From Gonium pectorale (lineage: Eukaryota > Chlorophyta > Chlorophyceae > Chlamydomonadales > Volvocaceae), in NCBI GenBank assembly GCA_001584585.1, contig LSYV01000246.1:17064-28980 (forward strand): a DNA stretch of 11,917 nt, written 5' to 3'. Numbering within the stretch: the first letter of the stretch is position 1; each line of letters begins with the position of its first letter. Positions 6,601 through 11,917 of this stretch are shown one piece after another. The translations under genes were made by a program, and so were the position numbers. The notes beneath the pieces were generated by a model. That model was not told the origin of the DNA, did not search any database, and saw nothing but the letters and a program-made list of their open reading frames with translations.

Positions 6601-8783
6601 GTGGGCCTGCGCGGCGGCGGCCGGGTACTGCTGCTGCGGCTGTGGCGGCGGCGTCACCGACGGCCAGCCGTCGCGGGCACCGCCCGGCGGCCCCTGCGGC
6701 CACTGCACCAGGCCCGCGGCTGCGGCGGCGGAGGACACTGCAGGCGCCTCCGGCGTCAACTGCCGCCGCTGCTCCTGCTGCTGGTGCGCGGCGGCTGCGT
6801 TGGCCAGCTCCACCCGCCGCGCCACTCGCTGGTCGTGCTCGAGGGTCTCCCGCTCCTGCGAGGCCGCGAACATGCGCTGCAGCGCGTCCAGCAGATAATC
6901 CTCCTCCGCCTCTGCCTCGTCCTCCGCGTCCGCCTCCGCCGCCTGCGCGCGCCCCCGCAGGTCCCCGCCCGCCGTCCCGCTGCCGCCCTCCCGCAGCGCC
7001 GCCAGCAGCTGCGCCGCGTCGTCGGCGGCAGCGGCCGCGACGGCAGCGGCGGCGCTTCCGGGCCCGGCGGCAGCTGCGCTGGGCGGGAGCCAGCAGCCCA
7101 GCGAATCGCGCGCGGACGCCTCCCCACCGCCGCCGCTGCCGCCGCCGCCAATGGCGGCGTCCCCCCTGAGCCTGGTACCGGCCCCAGCGCCGCCGTGGCT
7201 GCCGACCCAGACTGACTGGTGGTGCCCGGAAGAACCGCTCTGCGGGCCCCACTCAGAGCTGGCTCTGCTGGCCTGCTGCCAGTGCTGCTGCTGCGGGGCG
7301 TAGTGCCCCTTCACCTGAGATGCTGCACTGCCTCCAACAACACCGCCGCCGCTGCTGCTGGTGCTGCGCCCGGTGCCGCCGCCGCTGCCCCTGGGCGCCA
7401 CCGCGCCCTGCGCGCCGGCGGCCTCGGCAGAGGCCTGGCCGCCGGCCACAGGCAGCGCGTCATCGTCGCCAAGCGAGGCCGGCGGGTCGGGGGTGGTGGA
7501 CCGCGGCGTGGCGCTCCAGGGGGAGGCGGCCGAGAGACGGCGGTCCCAGCCGGCGGCGGACACGTCCGAGGCGGAGGCGGTGCTGGACAGCCCCGCCCCC
7601 GCCCCCGGCTCCTGCGCCGCGTGCTGCAGGAGGTGGAAGGGGAAGGGGTGCGGCGGGAAGGGGTGGCCGGGCCCGCCGGGCCCCGCGTGCATCCCGTTGG
7701 GCGCACCCCCGGCAGAGCCGTCGCCGGAGTAGACGTCGCCGGAGGAGGCTGAGGAGCTCTGCTGGCGGGGGGAGGGCTGGCGGGCGTGGCGGTGCTGGAG
7801 GAGGGGGTGGCGGTGGTGGGGTTGGTGCTCGTGCGGCTGCGCGTCGTGGGGGTGTGGCCAGGTGGACGGGTCCTGGGCAGGCTGTTGCATGGAACGCCGG
7901 GCGCCCTTGGGGACCTGCTTGTCGGCCTCCAGGGCGGCGTCGTAGTCCACTGCGGGGGGTGGCGGGGAACGGTCAGGACCGGGGGAGGGAGGGGGGTGGC
8001 CAGGTGGCCAGGCGAGAGCGAGGGATCGCGGCGCAGAGTATGGGTATGGAAAGGCAGGGCGTGCAGCTGGGCGGGGAGTGCAGAATCTCGAAGCGAGCGA
8101 GCGCCTGGGGCTGGCCATGGGGTCTGCACAGAAGGGGGGGGTGTGGCGAGCAGCAGCCAACGGTACCTCACCTATGGCCTGCGCAAAGCTGCCTTTGGTG
8201 CTGTAGCACGCAGCGCGGTTGTATAGGGCCTTGTGGTGCTGCGGCTCCAGCTGAAGCACCCCGGTGTATGTCGCAATCGCCTCATCCAGGCGCTTCTGCT
8301 TCTCCAGAATTGTGCCGCGGTAAAACAGAGCTTCCACGTTGTTTGGATCCAAAGCCAGCAGGGCGTCATAGTCCGCCAACGCAGCCGAGTCCTCGCCTGT
8401 GCAAGGGGGGTTGCACCAGGAACAAGGCAGCGGCTGTTCAACTCTACCAGCCCGTACACAATTAAGCTGATTTTACTGGAGCCGATGTGCTGGTCGTCTT
8501 CCTTCCTACCGCCACACACGGCGTTCGCGAAGGAAAGCAAGTGCGCTCCCTCGTTATGCAAGAAGGGGGACCGCACCAGGGCTCTCTAATGCTCACCAAT
8601 CATGCGGTAGCTTTGAGCTCGGAAGCGAAGAGCCAACGCGTGCCCAGGGTCTTGTGCCAGTTTTGCTGAGCACTCCGCGATGAGGCGAACATAATCCCGT
8701 GAGAGTAGTCGCTGCTTCCTCTGCCGACCAGGTCCATTGCTTGCTTGGCCTGGAGCACCCGGAGCATCAGCGGCAACCGTCAT
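544..8783 (-). CDS. Spliced TPR-repeat protein with giant low-complexity insertion (3' end missing)
   Basis: Spliced model of ten exons (listed separately), 3873 nt or 1291 codons, open at the 3' end. Twelve TPR units of 34 to 35 residues can be read in order. TPR1 to TPR3 lie at about residues 48-149, TPR4 to TPR12 from about residue 991 to the last codon seen, and TPR12 is incomplete. Helix A carries a recurring N-R-G/A signature (e.g. YYNRGIT, HHNRGFA, YYNRAFC, LHNRGSL). Helix B reads A-I/V-x-D-Y/F-T/S-x-A-I/L, followed by L-x-P-G. Between TPR3 and TPR4 sits an insertion of about 840 residues. No catalytic domain, signal peptide or membrane segment is visible. TPR superhelices are protein-protein interaction scaffolds (family knowledge). 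A TTC6-like or cilia-linked role is possible but unsupported here. The start is the ATG at 8783-8781. A half repeat (DYVRLIAECSAKLAQDPG) follows it, so an upstream exon cannot be excluded. Confidence 0.88.
658..1109 (-). other. Intron 9 of the TPR gene
   Basis: 452-nt intron. Next to its donor is a 26-bp near-perfect tandem duplication (about 1057-1108). The middle part (about 700-890) is less GC-rich and stays open in the frame that leads into exon 10, with protein-like residues (HHPFDYLWSWVLQRHPYF). The TPR register nevertheless requires direct joining of exon 9 to exon 10. Confidence 0.75.
1057..1108. repeat. 26-bp tandem duplication at the intron 9 donor
   Basis: GGCGCAGCGAGCGAGGG occurs at 1057 and again at 1083, with similar G/C-rich tails. 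The second copy runs to the GT donor after exon 9. Confidence 0.75.
1110..1335 (-). CDS. TPR gene exon 9 (TPR9 helix B, TPR10, TPR11 start)
   Basis: 226 nt. Acceptor CCACCCCCGCAG|GCCCGC, donor GTGCAG|GTGGGG. After the split Arg it encodes 75 codons: PALAIEDFGRAIAADPA, TPR10 (CAQSYNARGVLLQSCGRL...ELMQP) and helix A of TPR11 (SATLFRNRAQARRELGDHHG). TPR10 ends in ELMQPP rather than L-x-P-G, which makes the repeat one residue longer and lacking the usual turn. Confidence 0.92.
1336..1941 (-). other. Intron 8 of the TPR gene
   Basis: 606-nt intron from GTGCGG to CCCCGCAG. It contains a lower-GC patch at about 1507-1660. There the minus strand has a short protein-like open stretch (AKFPVEEMSLWGKSV...) ending in TAG at 1507-1509. 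No good acceptor puts this in frame with exon 8. It is treated as intronic, with a weak chance of being an alternative exon. Confidence 0.7.
1942..2033 (-). CDS. TPR gene exon 8 (TPR8 helix B, TPR9 helix A)
   Basis: 92 nt. Acceptor CACGCCCTCAG|GCCATC, donor GGCAG|GTGCGG, phase 2 at the end. It encodes AIEDYTRALEMEPGNATALH and NRGSLHERNG. The split Arg codon AG|G is completed by exon 9, giving HERNGRPALAIEDF, again in TPR register. Confidence 0.9.
2034..3212 (-). other. Intron 7 of the TPR gene (longest)
   Basis: 1179-nt intron from GTGGGC to CCCTCAG. Because exons 7 and 8 join in perfect TPR spacing, no cassette exon is required. It holds a C-rich minisatellite (2908-3008), a long poly-C/T-rich plus-strand stretch (2760-3190) and a lower-GC part (2100-2300). 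I see no coding pattern in it. Confidence 0.75.
2908..3008. repeat. Intronic minisatellite, about 30-bp unit, three copies plus a partial
   Basis: Units starting GTTCGATGCTGCCCTT begin at 2908, 2938 and 2970 on the plus strand, each followed by a C/T tract. A degenerate fourth start (GTTGCTCG) is at 3000. The periods are 30, 32 and 30. Confidence 0.85.
3213..3329 (-). CDS. TPR gene exon 7 (TPR7 helix B, TPR8 helix A)
   Basis: 117 nt, 39 codons, phase 0 at both ends. Acceptor TGCTGTCCGTAG|GGCAAG, donor GAGCAG|GTGGGC. It encodes GKFEEAICDYTAAIRMNPGH and CRAYYNRAFCHDRLNHVEQ. It joins to exon 8 as HVEQ-AIEDYT with exact repeat spacing. No additional exon is needed inside the 1.2-kb intron that follows. 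Confidence 0.92.
3330..3939 (-). other. Intron 6 of the TPR gene
   Basis: 610-nt intron from GTGCGG to GTCCGTAG. It is mostly C-rich on the sense strand. It contains one copy of a 31-bp element (3476-3506) shared with intron 3. No exon-like segment fits between exons 6 and 7. Confidence 0.8.
3476..3506. repeat. Copy B of an element shared by introns 3 and 6
   Basis: The plus strand reads attggaaggcattctcagta then gagaagcctgg. Compared with copy A at 5304-5335 it differs at two positions and lacks one base. The match stands out because its surroundings are simple G-rich sequence. Confidence 0.75.
3940..4038 (-). CDS. TPR gene exon 6 (TPR6 helix B, TPR7 helix A)
   Basis: 99 nt, 33 codons, phase 0 at both ends. 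Acceptor GCTCTCCCTGCAG|GACTTT, donor AAGCAG|GTGCGG. It encodes DFAGAVEDFSAAIALEPG and NPDFHHNRGFALRKQ. The junction to exon 7 gives RGFALRKQGKFEEAICDY, in perfect TPR register. Confidence 0.92.
4039..4388 (-). other. Intron 5 of the TPR gene, probable GC-AG intron
   Basis: 350 nt. The 5' end is CTGCAG|GCACGTCC and the 3' end CTCTCCCTGCAG|GAC. Using the only nearby GT (4384-4383) adds four bases and breaks the frame of exon 6. The GC donor gives exact TPR spacing. GC-AG introns are a known minor class handled by the major spliceosome. Confidence 0.75.
4389..4496 (-). CDS. TPR gene exon 5 (TPR5 helix B, TPR6 helix A)
   Basis: 108 nt, exactly 36 codons, phase 0 at both ends. The acceptor is TTTGCCGCCCGGCAG|CTTGGC. 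It encodes LGELAAAVEDYTAALAADPH and SSYAYYNRGITRDRLQ. No GT lies at the required position. The exon most likely ends at CTGCAG|GCACGT, a GC donor. Joined to exon 6 this gives NRGITRDRLQDFAGAVEDF, the same 19-residue spacing as the other repeats. Confidence 0.87.
4497..4849 (-). other. Intron 4 of the TPR gene
   Basis: 353-nt intron from GTGGGT to GCCCGGCAG. It contains a (GGGT)n microsatellite on the plus strand (about 4530-4550) and a short AT-richer part (4790-4845). No coding pattern is seen. Confidence 0.8.
4530..4558. repeat. (GGGT)n microsatellite in intron 4
   Basis: On the plus strand, five GGGT units are followed by AGGT and a run of G. The G-tract spacing is compatible with a G-quadruplex on the template strand. 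Confidence 0.8.
4850..5000 (-). CDS. TPR gene exon 4 (TPR4 and helix A of TPR5)
   Basis: 151 nt. The acceptor is CTCCCCCCCAG|GCACC and the donor CACGACCGG|GTGGGT, phase 0 at the end. The first base completes the Arg codon begun in exon 3. It encodes HRLLDAINARAFALRQQGRL, then EAVREYDRALELDPG (TPR4) and HFKTLFNRGFTHDR (helix A of TPR5). It resumes a regular TPR register immediately after the giant insertion. Confidence 0.9.
5153..5224. repeat. Array of G runs separated by CAT/ACAT(T)
   Basis: On the plus strand, runs of 8 to 11 G are separated by CAT, ACATT or ACAT, about five to six times. On the transcript this is C runs split by ATG. The template strand has strong G-quadruplex potential. 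Confidence 0.85.
5304..5335. repeat. Copy A of an element shared by introns 3 and 6
   Basis: The plus strand reads attggaagccatgctcagta then gagaagccctgg. It is flanked on both sides by a direct repeat ggttgcagtgggg (5284-5296 and 5334-5346), so the local arrangement is a partial 50-bp tandem duplication. It lies 60 to 91 nt downstream of the exon 3 donor. Confidence 0.75.
5396..7949 (-). CDS. TPR gene exon 3 (end of TPR3 and giant low-complexity region)
   Basis: A 2554-nt exon, far larger than any other in the gene. Acceptor CCCCCCGCAG|TGGACTACG at 7950/7949; donor AACAGCAG|GTGCGC at 5396/5395, phase 2. It begins with VDYDAALEADKQ, the end of TPR3 helix B, then leaves the TPR pattern until DPNSR at its end. 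The frame is open throughout, while the plus strand and other frames show only shadows. Regions in order: His-rich (about residues 166-191), Ser/Gly-rich, an acidic then charged helical island (about 470-535), Gln-rich with runs of four and five Q (about 670-690 and flanks), His/Gln/Pro-rich, Gly-rich (about 915-960), and a poly-Ser stretch near 970-978. Splicing to exon 4 completes AG|G = Arg and enters TPR4. Confidence 0.87.
5397..7914 (-). other. Low-complexity, probably disordered insertion inside the TPR array
   Basis: Protein residues about 150-988, between TPR3 and TPR4. Composition is dominated by Gln, His, Pro, Gly, Ser and Ala. Visible pieces include PQQQQPQQQQQRH (around 6301-6352), HPHQQHPQQHTAHN, YGMYTPYGHGG and a Gly-rich tail before SRPSTSSSSSAASD. 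One island looks folded: EDEAEAEEDYLLDALQRMFA followed by Glu/Gln/Arg-rich helix-like sequence (about 6765-6940). Such Q/H-rich composition is typical of intrinsically disordered or prion-like segments, and long Q-rich linkers are common in green algal proteins. That it is really disordered is inference. Confidence 0.75.
7950..8171 (-). other. Intron 2 of the TPR gene (stop-free, multiple of three)
   Basis: 222 nt from GTGAGG to CCCCCCGCAG. It contains no in-frame stop, so a retained form would add 74 residues without a frameshift. Removal is needed for TPR3 spacing. Confidence 0.8.
8172..8396 (-). CDS. TPR gene exon 2 (TPR1 helix B, TPR2, most of TPR3)
   Basis: 225 nt. The acceptor is CCTTGCACAG|GCGAGG and the donor ATAG|GTGAGG, both phase 1. 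It encodes EDSAALADYDALLALDPNN, then a complete TPR2 (NVEALFYRGTILEKQKRL...) and TPR3 up to GSFAQAI. The reading frame stays open from this exon through the following intron into exon 3. The TPR register is correct only if that intron is removed (QAI joined to VDYDAALEAD). Confidence 0.9.
   Translation of the reverse strand, partial: ARTRLRWRTMTPCWLWIQTTWKLCFTAAQFWRSRSAWMRRLRHTPGCFSWSRSTTRPYTTALRATAPKAALRRP
8397..8596 (-). other. Intron 1 of the TPR gene
   Basis: 200 nt from GTGAGC to CCTTGCACAG, phase 1. Its composition is less GC-rich than the later introns. Confidence 0.82.
8597..8783 (-). CDS. TPR gene exon 1 (start codon, N-terminus, first helix of TPR1)
   Basis: 187 nt, 62 codons plus one base. 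It begins with ATG at 8783-8781 (MTVAADAPGAPGQASNG), then a basic stretch (GRQRKQR), a lone helix-B-like segment and helix A of TPR1 (HALALRFRAQSYRMI). The donor is G|GTGAGC, phase 1. Joining to exon 2 gives MIG-EDSAALADYD with exact TPR spacing. The codons use more A/T at third positions (GCA, TCA, AAA, CTA) than the central exons. The lone half repeat before TPR1 may be an N-cap helix. It may also mean that a further 5' exon exists, since CTGCCGAG just upstream could serve as an acceptor. Confidence 0.8.
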
Positions 8784-9290
8784 CCTCGGCCTCGGCAGCC
8801 ACGCAAGAGCAGCACTACATGCTTCGTAGCATACTATAGGGGCATGTTGGTGATGTTGCTAAAGCGGTCAAACAGGCGTGCTCGCTATGGCTCGCCCTTG
8901 CACAAAGAGCAGCTGCAGCAGTGCCTGTCTCGCGCATCCAAAACGCCTCCTGCACATTCAGTATAATATCTGCTGCTCACAAGGAACAGCTCCACATGTT
9001 ATGCAAATGTACTGCAACCGTGCCGTACAACTGTGAGTGGAGTGGAGTGGAGCGCGGACCTTAGTTTGCATCAATCCGAAAGGGGGGGGGGGCGCAGATC
9101 GGAAAGGTGGGAACTGGAGATGGGGGACTTCGCTCTCTGGTTGGCAACCGTGTCGATGCATTTCCCATGGAGGAACCCTTGCCCTGCTGTATGCTTCCCG
9201 GGGCGTTCAAATGAAAACTGGACTCGAGCAGATACCCCAACCCCAGCAGCAATCATGCGACACGATAGCGTGGAGGCAATTGTTGGGCGA
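8784..9290 (-). promoter_or_regulatory. Probable promoter and 5' UTR region of the TPR gene
   Basis: This is the stretch directly upstream of the exon 1 ATG and is clearly lower in GC than the rest of the window. On the minus strand it has TATA-like words: CTATAGTATGC (about 8829-8839, some 50 nt before the ATG) and GATATTATAC (8961-8970, about 180 nt before it). Other visible items are ATGCAAAT (9001-9008, plus strand) and a triple GGAGT repeat near 9037-9051. None is proven to be functional, and an upstream noncoding exon could lie here. Confidence 0.35.
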
Positions 9291-9292
9291 CT

Positions 9293-9658
9293 ATGAAGGC
9301 AAACGCCGGCTCACGCCATGATGTCAAAAGTTACATGGACGACGACGCCCCTTCGCCCCTGGGTGGGAAAGGCCACGGCCGTCCTTTCACGCCAAGCAAG
9401 CCGCAGCCGCTGCCGGCAGCCCCAATGCGCACCGCAGTCCAGTCTGCGGAGTGCCCCGCGCCGGCAGCGGCTGTCGCGCTTCCCCTTATTTACAACATGT
9501 ACGACAAAATACGACAGCGTACGGCATCGCGCATTCGCGGGATCTCAACGGTCGCGGCGAGGCCGCCGCCGCCGCGCCGGTCGGGCTCCGGCTCGCGCTG
9601 GCACACAGGGCGCAGGGCGGGCGGGAGGGCGGGCAAACACGCCACAAACGCCACATAG
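9293..9658 (+). CDS. Weak candidate plus-strand ORF (121 codons), no recognised product
   Basis: ATG at 9293, stop at 9656-9658. The first 50 residues look protein-like (KSYMDDDAPSPLGGKGHGRP, FTPSKPQPLPAAPMRT). The rest becomes Arg/Gly-rich like random GC-rich sequence. It would be divergent from the TPR gene, sharing a 0.5-kb promoter region. It could be a first exon or chance. No splice partner was identified. Confidence 0.18.
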   Translation: MKANAGSRHDVKSYMDDDAPSPLGGKGHGRPFTPSKPQPLPAAPMRTAVQSAECPAPAAAVALPLIYNMYDKIRQRTASRIRGISTVAARPPPPRRSGSGSRWHTGRRAGGRAGKHATNAT

Positions 9659-9902
9659 CGCCGCCTGCACTGCCGAGAAGCCGAGATAGATGCGCCGGCT
9701 GCCGATACACTCGGGTGATAATAACAAGCTCATTGTGACTTCGCGTGTGCTAGGTATGGACCCCCCCAAATTCCCGTCCCCAAATCACGACCGCTCGCGT
9801 CTGTTCCCCCACCCCACCGCCACCCCGCATGCCATGCAAAGGAGGTTAGCCCCGCGCGGCGTTGCGCACCGCACAGACGGCGCACACGCAGCACATGGAT
9901 GG

Positions 9903-9925
9903 CACACACACAGACACACACACAC
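9903..9925. repeat. (CA)n microsatellite
   Basis: On the plus strand, CACACACACA is interrupted once by GA and then resumes, within a wider CA-rich stretch. Confidence 0.8.
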
Positions 9926-10031
9926 GGCACCCCGTGTTTTGAGCATGCCGTTTCGCATACATAACACGCGGCACATGGCACGCGCGCGCACACGAACAGT
10001 GGCCTGCACGATTCAGAGTACAGGTTGACGC

Positions 10032-10071
10032 GCATGGTCGCATGGTCGCATGGTCGCACGGTCACACGGTC
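10032..10071. repeat. Five tandem 8-bp units (GCATGGTC)
   Basis: Three identical GCATGGTC units at 10032, 10040 and 10048 are followed by GCACGGTC (10056) and ACACGGTC (10064). Confidence 0.9.
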
Positions 10072-10492
10072 GTTCAGTGCTTTGGTATCGAGGCACACAA
10101 CGCAACGCACGCGACGATGGCGCAGAGGAGACAGAAGGGGGACGGGCCGGATAGCACACATGCGCCCAGCGCCGGCCCGACCCGTCTCCCTTCTGCGCGA
10201 CGCCTACACCGCCCGGCAACAGGCTGACGGCGGTGGCAGCGGCGGCGTTCCTGCCGCCCTGCGGGGCCCTCGCTGGAGGGCGGCAGCTGCCACGCGGGGC
10301 GCCGCTGCCGCTGCCGCTTCAGCCCGGGTACCCCCCCCCCCTGCCAAACGGCAAGGGCAAGGCCAGGACGGGCTCCCCGGCGCAGGGAATAGGCACGCGC
10401 CAGGGGGGAGGCGCGGGCCCCCTCCCCGCGCCCAAGACAGCATCGACAGTTCAATCAGAGTCACAAGCACGCGCAAAACACAACAGGCACGC

Positions 10493-10524
10493 GTACCGGC
10501 CGACGTGTGTACCGGCCGACGTGT
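10493..10524. repeat. Two tandem 16-bp units
   Basis: GTACCGGCCGACGTGT is repeated exactly twice, then GTCCGG begins a diverged third. Confidence 0.9.
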
Positions 10525-10933
10525 GTCCGGGGGCACGGGGGGACGGGCGACACGGTGCGGCGCACCCCTATGAAGCGCAGCCCAACACACACCAGAAGGG
10601 GGCGCCCCGCCCACCCCCAGTGGCAGTGGCAGGGCGGGGGCGCACCTCCCGCTCCGAGCTCATTGCAGCACTAGGCCACACACATCGACAAGAGTCTTGC
10701 ATTGCGGCTGGACGGTGGGTTGTACGGCCAAGCCAGCGAGCACACACGCCGCACGAACGGGTGCGCCTCGGGTGGATCCAGGGTCCGGGGTCCGGTGTCT
10801 GGGGGCCGCCCCAGGGGGGCTCTGAACAGCAAGCCTGGCCAGTGACCCGCCCGTGGCCGGGGAGGGGGCGCGGCTCGGCGCAGCGGGGCGGGACACGACG
10901 TCCCCATCAAACAGCGCTCGCCGCCTTTCATCA

Positions 10934-10973
10934 CACCACCACCACCACCACCACCACAACCACAACCACCACC
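10934..10973. repeat. (CCA/CAA)n trinucleotide microsatellite
   Basis: On the plus strand, a run of ACC units is followed by CACAACCACAACCACCACC. It reads as poly-His/Asn in one plus frame, which is not believed to be coding. Confidence 0.85.
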
Positions 10974-11476
10974 TAGCGCGCGGATGCTGCCGGCCCGGTT
11001 CTACTGAAGGGTCATCGAGACGCCACACGAGCGGCCCACCACATCGGACCGCCTGCTGCAGCATGTATGAGCGCGCTGCAACCCGCCGCGCCGTACACTA
11101 CTGTGCGGTCGTACAGCGCACGCGCGCAGCGGCGGCGCCGTGGCGGCGCCGAGTCTGGAGCGCCCGTCTCACAGGGCGCACGGGGAGCGCGCGCAGAAAT
11201 AAAAACACCGCCCGCGGCAGCGGCCTCGGGGCGCGCGGCCCGCGGGTCGGCATGTTGGCTGCGGTCGGGGGGCGGGGCGCAATGGCGCACCGGAACCAGA
11301 GGCAGCCATCCGCGGCCCAGCCGACGACTCTCGCGTTCGGAGTCGCGGGGGCGTCGGCTGCCGCCGCTACTCCTCCTCCTCCTCTCCTCCTCCGCACCCC
11401 CACTCACAGAACAACCCTCACCCTCGCCCTCTCCCTAAACCCTCCCTCCCTCCCCACCCTCCCCTCCACGCCCTCT

Positions 11477-11917
11477 TCACTTCCGCATCAGCGACAGCGC
11501 GTGCACGCAGGCGGAGAAGGGGTCGGTGGGGCTGAGCGCCGCGGAGGCATTGTCCTTGGTGAAGGAAAAGAACACCTCCTGGTTGGACGGCTTCACCAGC
11601 GCCACGCGGCTGCCGCACAGCGTGTTGGTGGCCGTCACAAAGGCCTGGAAGTTGCGGAAGCCGCCGTCCGCCGAGTTCAGGTTGGCGAGCACCGTGGCGG
11701 CGGCGGCGGGCGTCAGCTGCACCGTGGCGTTGAACTGCTTGGAGCCGTTCGCCAGCGCGTTGGCGGGGCAGGGCCCGTCCGGCAGCGCATACTGCACGCC
11801 GCCCAGCCAGCCGTATGAGTCGAATACGGCAACCAGGCCGTCAAAGAAGTTGCGGCAGAGGGTGGGAAAGAGGCTCTCGGTGACTGGGAGGCCGGAGAGC
11901 GTGGCTGGCGCGGTGAC
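11477..11917 (-). CDS. 3' part of an unrecognised, probably secreted protein gene (5' end off window)
   Basis: An open frame runs from the right edge (11917) to TGA at 11479-11477, 146 residues. It reads VTAPATLSGLPVTESLFPTL at the edge, then CRNFFDGLVAVFDSYGW, and ends ACVHALSLMRK. Four cysteines (residues 21, 50, 101, 137 counted from the edge) and three N-glycosylation sequons (NGS at 57, NAT at 63, NAS at 123) suggest an extracellular or wall/matrix protein. That is inference, since no signal peptide is in view. Codon use is strongly GC3, normal for the region, and no stop or splice signal is needed within it. I do not recognise the domain. It does not match the pherophorin pattern I would expect for a volvocine matrix protein. 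Confidence 0.75.
   Translation of the reverse strand, partial: VTAPATLSGLPVTESLFPTLCRNFFDGLVAVFDSYGWLGGVQYALPDGPCPANALANGSKQFNATVQLTPAAAATVLANLNSADGGFRNFQAFVTATNTLCGSRVALVKPSNQEVFFSFTKDNASAALSPTDPFSACVHALSLMRK

Larger units (their letters stand above)
9659..11476. other. Region with no convincing gene between the two minus-strand genes
   Basis: The part nearest 11476 is presumably the 3' UTR of the gene ending at 11477. Open frames on both strands here are short or Arg/Ala/His-rich and look like GC-rich shadows. The region holds CA repeats (about 9903-9925), an 8-bp tandem repeat (10032-10071), a 16-bp duplication (10493-10524) and a CCA/CAA microsatellite (about 10934-10973). A minus-strand TGTAA, the algal polyadenylation word, occurs at 9336-9332, but it is 2.1 kb from the stop codon, so I do not assign it. 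Confidence 0.5.

Noticed and set aside
5272..7215. 647-codon open frame on the plus strand
   Set aside because: It is the antisense shadow of exon 3. It is Arg/Leu/Ala-rich from reading CAG/GCC-rich coding DNA backwards, while the minus-strand frame joins TPR exons at both ends.
9001..9008. ATGCAAAT octamer as an animal-type POU factor site
   Set aside because: The organism appears to be an alga without such factors. A single 8-mer is weak evidence.
11198..11203. AATAAA on the plus strand as a polyadenylation signal
   Set aside because: No plus-strand gene ends nearby, and green algae mostly use TGTAA. It is likely chance.
10853..11818. 321-codon plus-strand open frame with a poly-His/Asn run
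   Set aside because: The His run is a CCA/CAA microsatellite. The right half overlaps the well-supported minus-strand gene, and the rest is Arg/Ala-rich noise.
1..11917. Multi-gene defence system, mobile element or prophage
   Set aside because: No transposase, integrase, terminal repeats, reverse transcriptase or clustered small genes were seen. The window is explained by two eukaryotic genes and simple repeats.

Overview
The window is nuclear DNA from a eukaryote, most likely a green alga of the Chlamydomonas/Volvox type. The basis is very high GC, many short exons separated by C-rich (sense strand) introns of 200 to 1200 nt, long poly-G/C tracts, CA, CCA and CTG microsatellites, and a protein rich in Ala, Gly, Gln and Pro. 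I see no bacterial operon, ribosome binding site, tRNA, rRNA, CRISPR array or transposase. The lineage call is an inference from style, not from a marker gene.

Minus strand, 8783 down to 544: one large intron-rich gene for a tetratricopeptide repeat (TPR) protein. I could join ten exons (8783-8597, 8396-8172, 7949-5396, 5000-4850, 4496-4389, 4038-3940, 3329-3213, 2033-1942, 1335-1110, 657-544). They total 3873 nt, or 1291 codons. Every junction keeps the frame and restores TPR spacing, which is strong internal proof of the model. Nine introns are GT-AG or probable GT-AG except intron 5, which is best read as GC-AG. Three TPRs lie before, and nine after, an insertion of about 840 residues of low-complexity sequence (Gln, His, Gly, Pro, Ser, Ala) carried by one 2554-nt exon. 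The 3' end of the gene lies in the first 20 nt or beyond the left edge. The function is not recognisable. TPR arrays are protein-binding scaffolds, and the insertion suggests a condensate-like or flexible linker role, but that is inference.

8784-11476: about 2.7 kb with no convincing gene. It holds a lower-GC stretch just upstream of the TPR start (probable promoter), a weak plus-strand open frame at 9293-9658, and several microsatellites and short tandem repeats.

Minus strand, 11917 down to 11477: the 3' part (146 codons plus stop) of a second gene. Its product is unrecognised, with four cysteines and three N-glycosylation sequons, which suggests an extracellular or secreted protein. Both genes run in the same direction. 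Nothing in the sequence shows that they work together.
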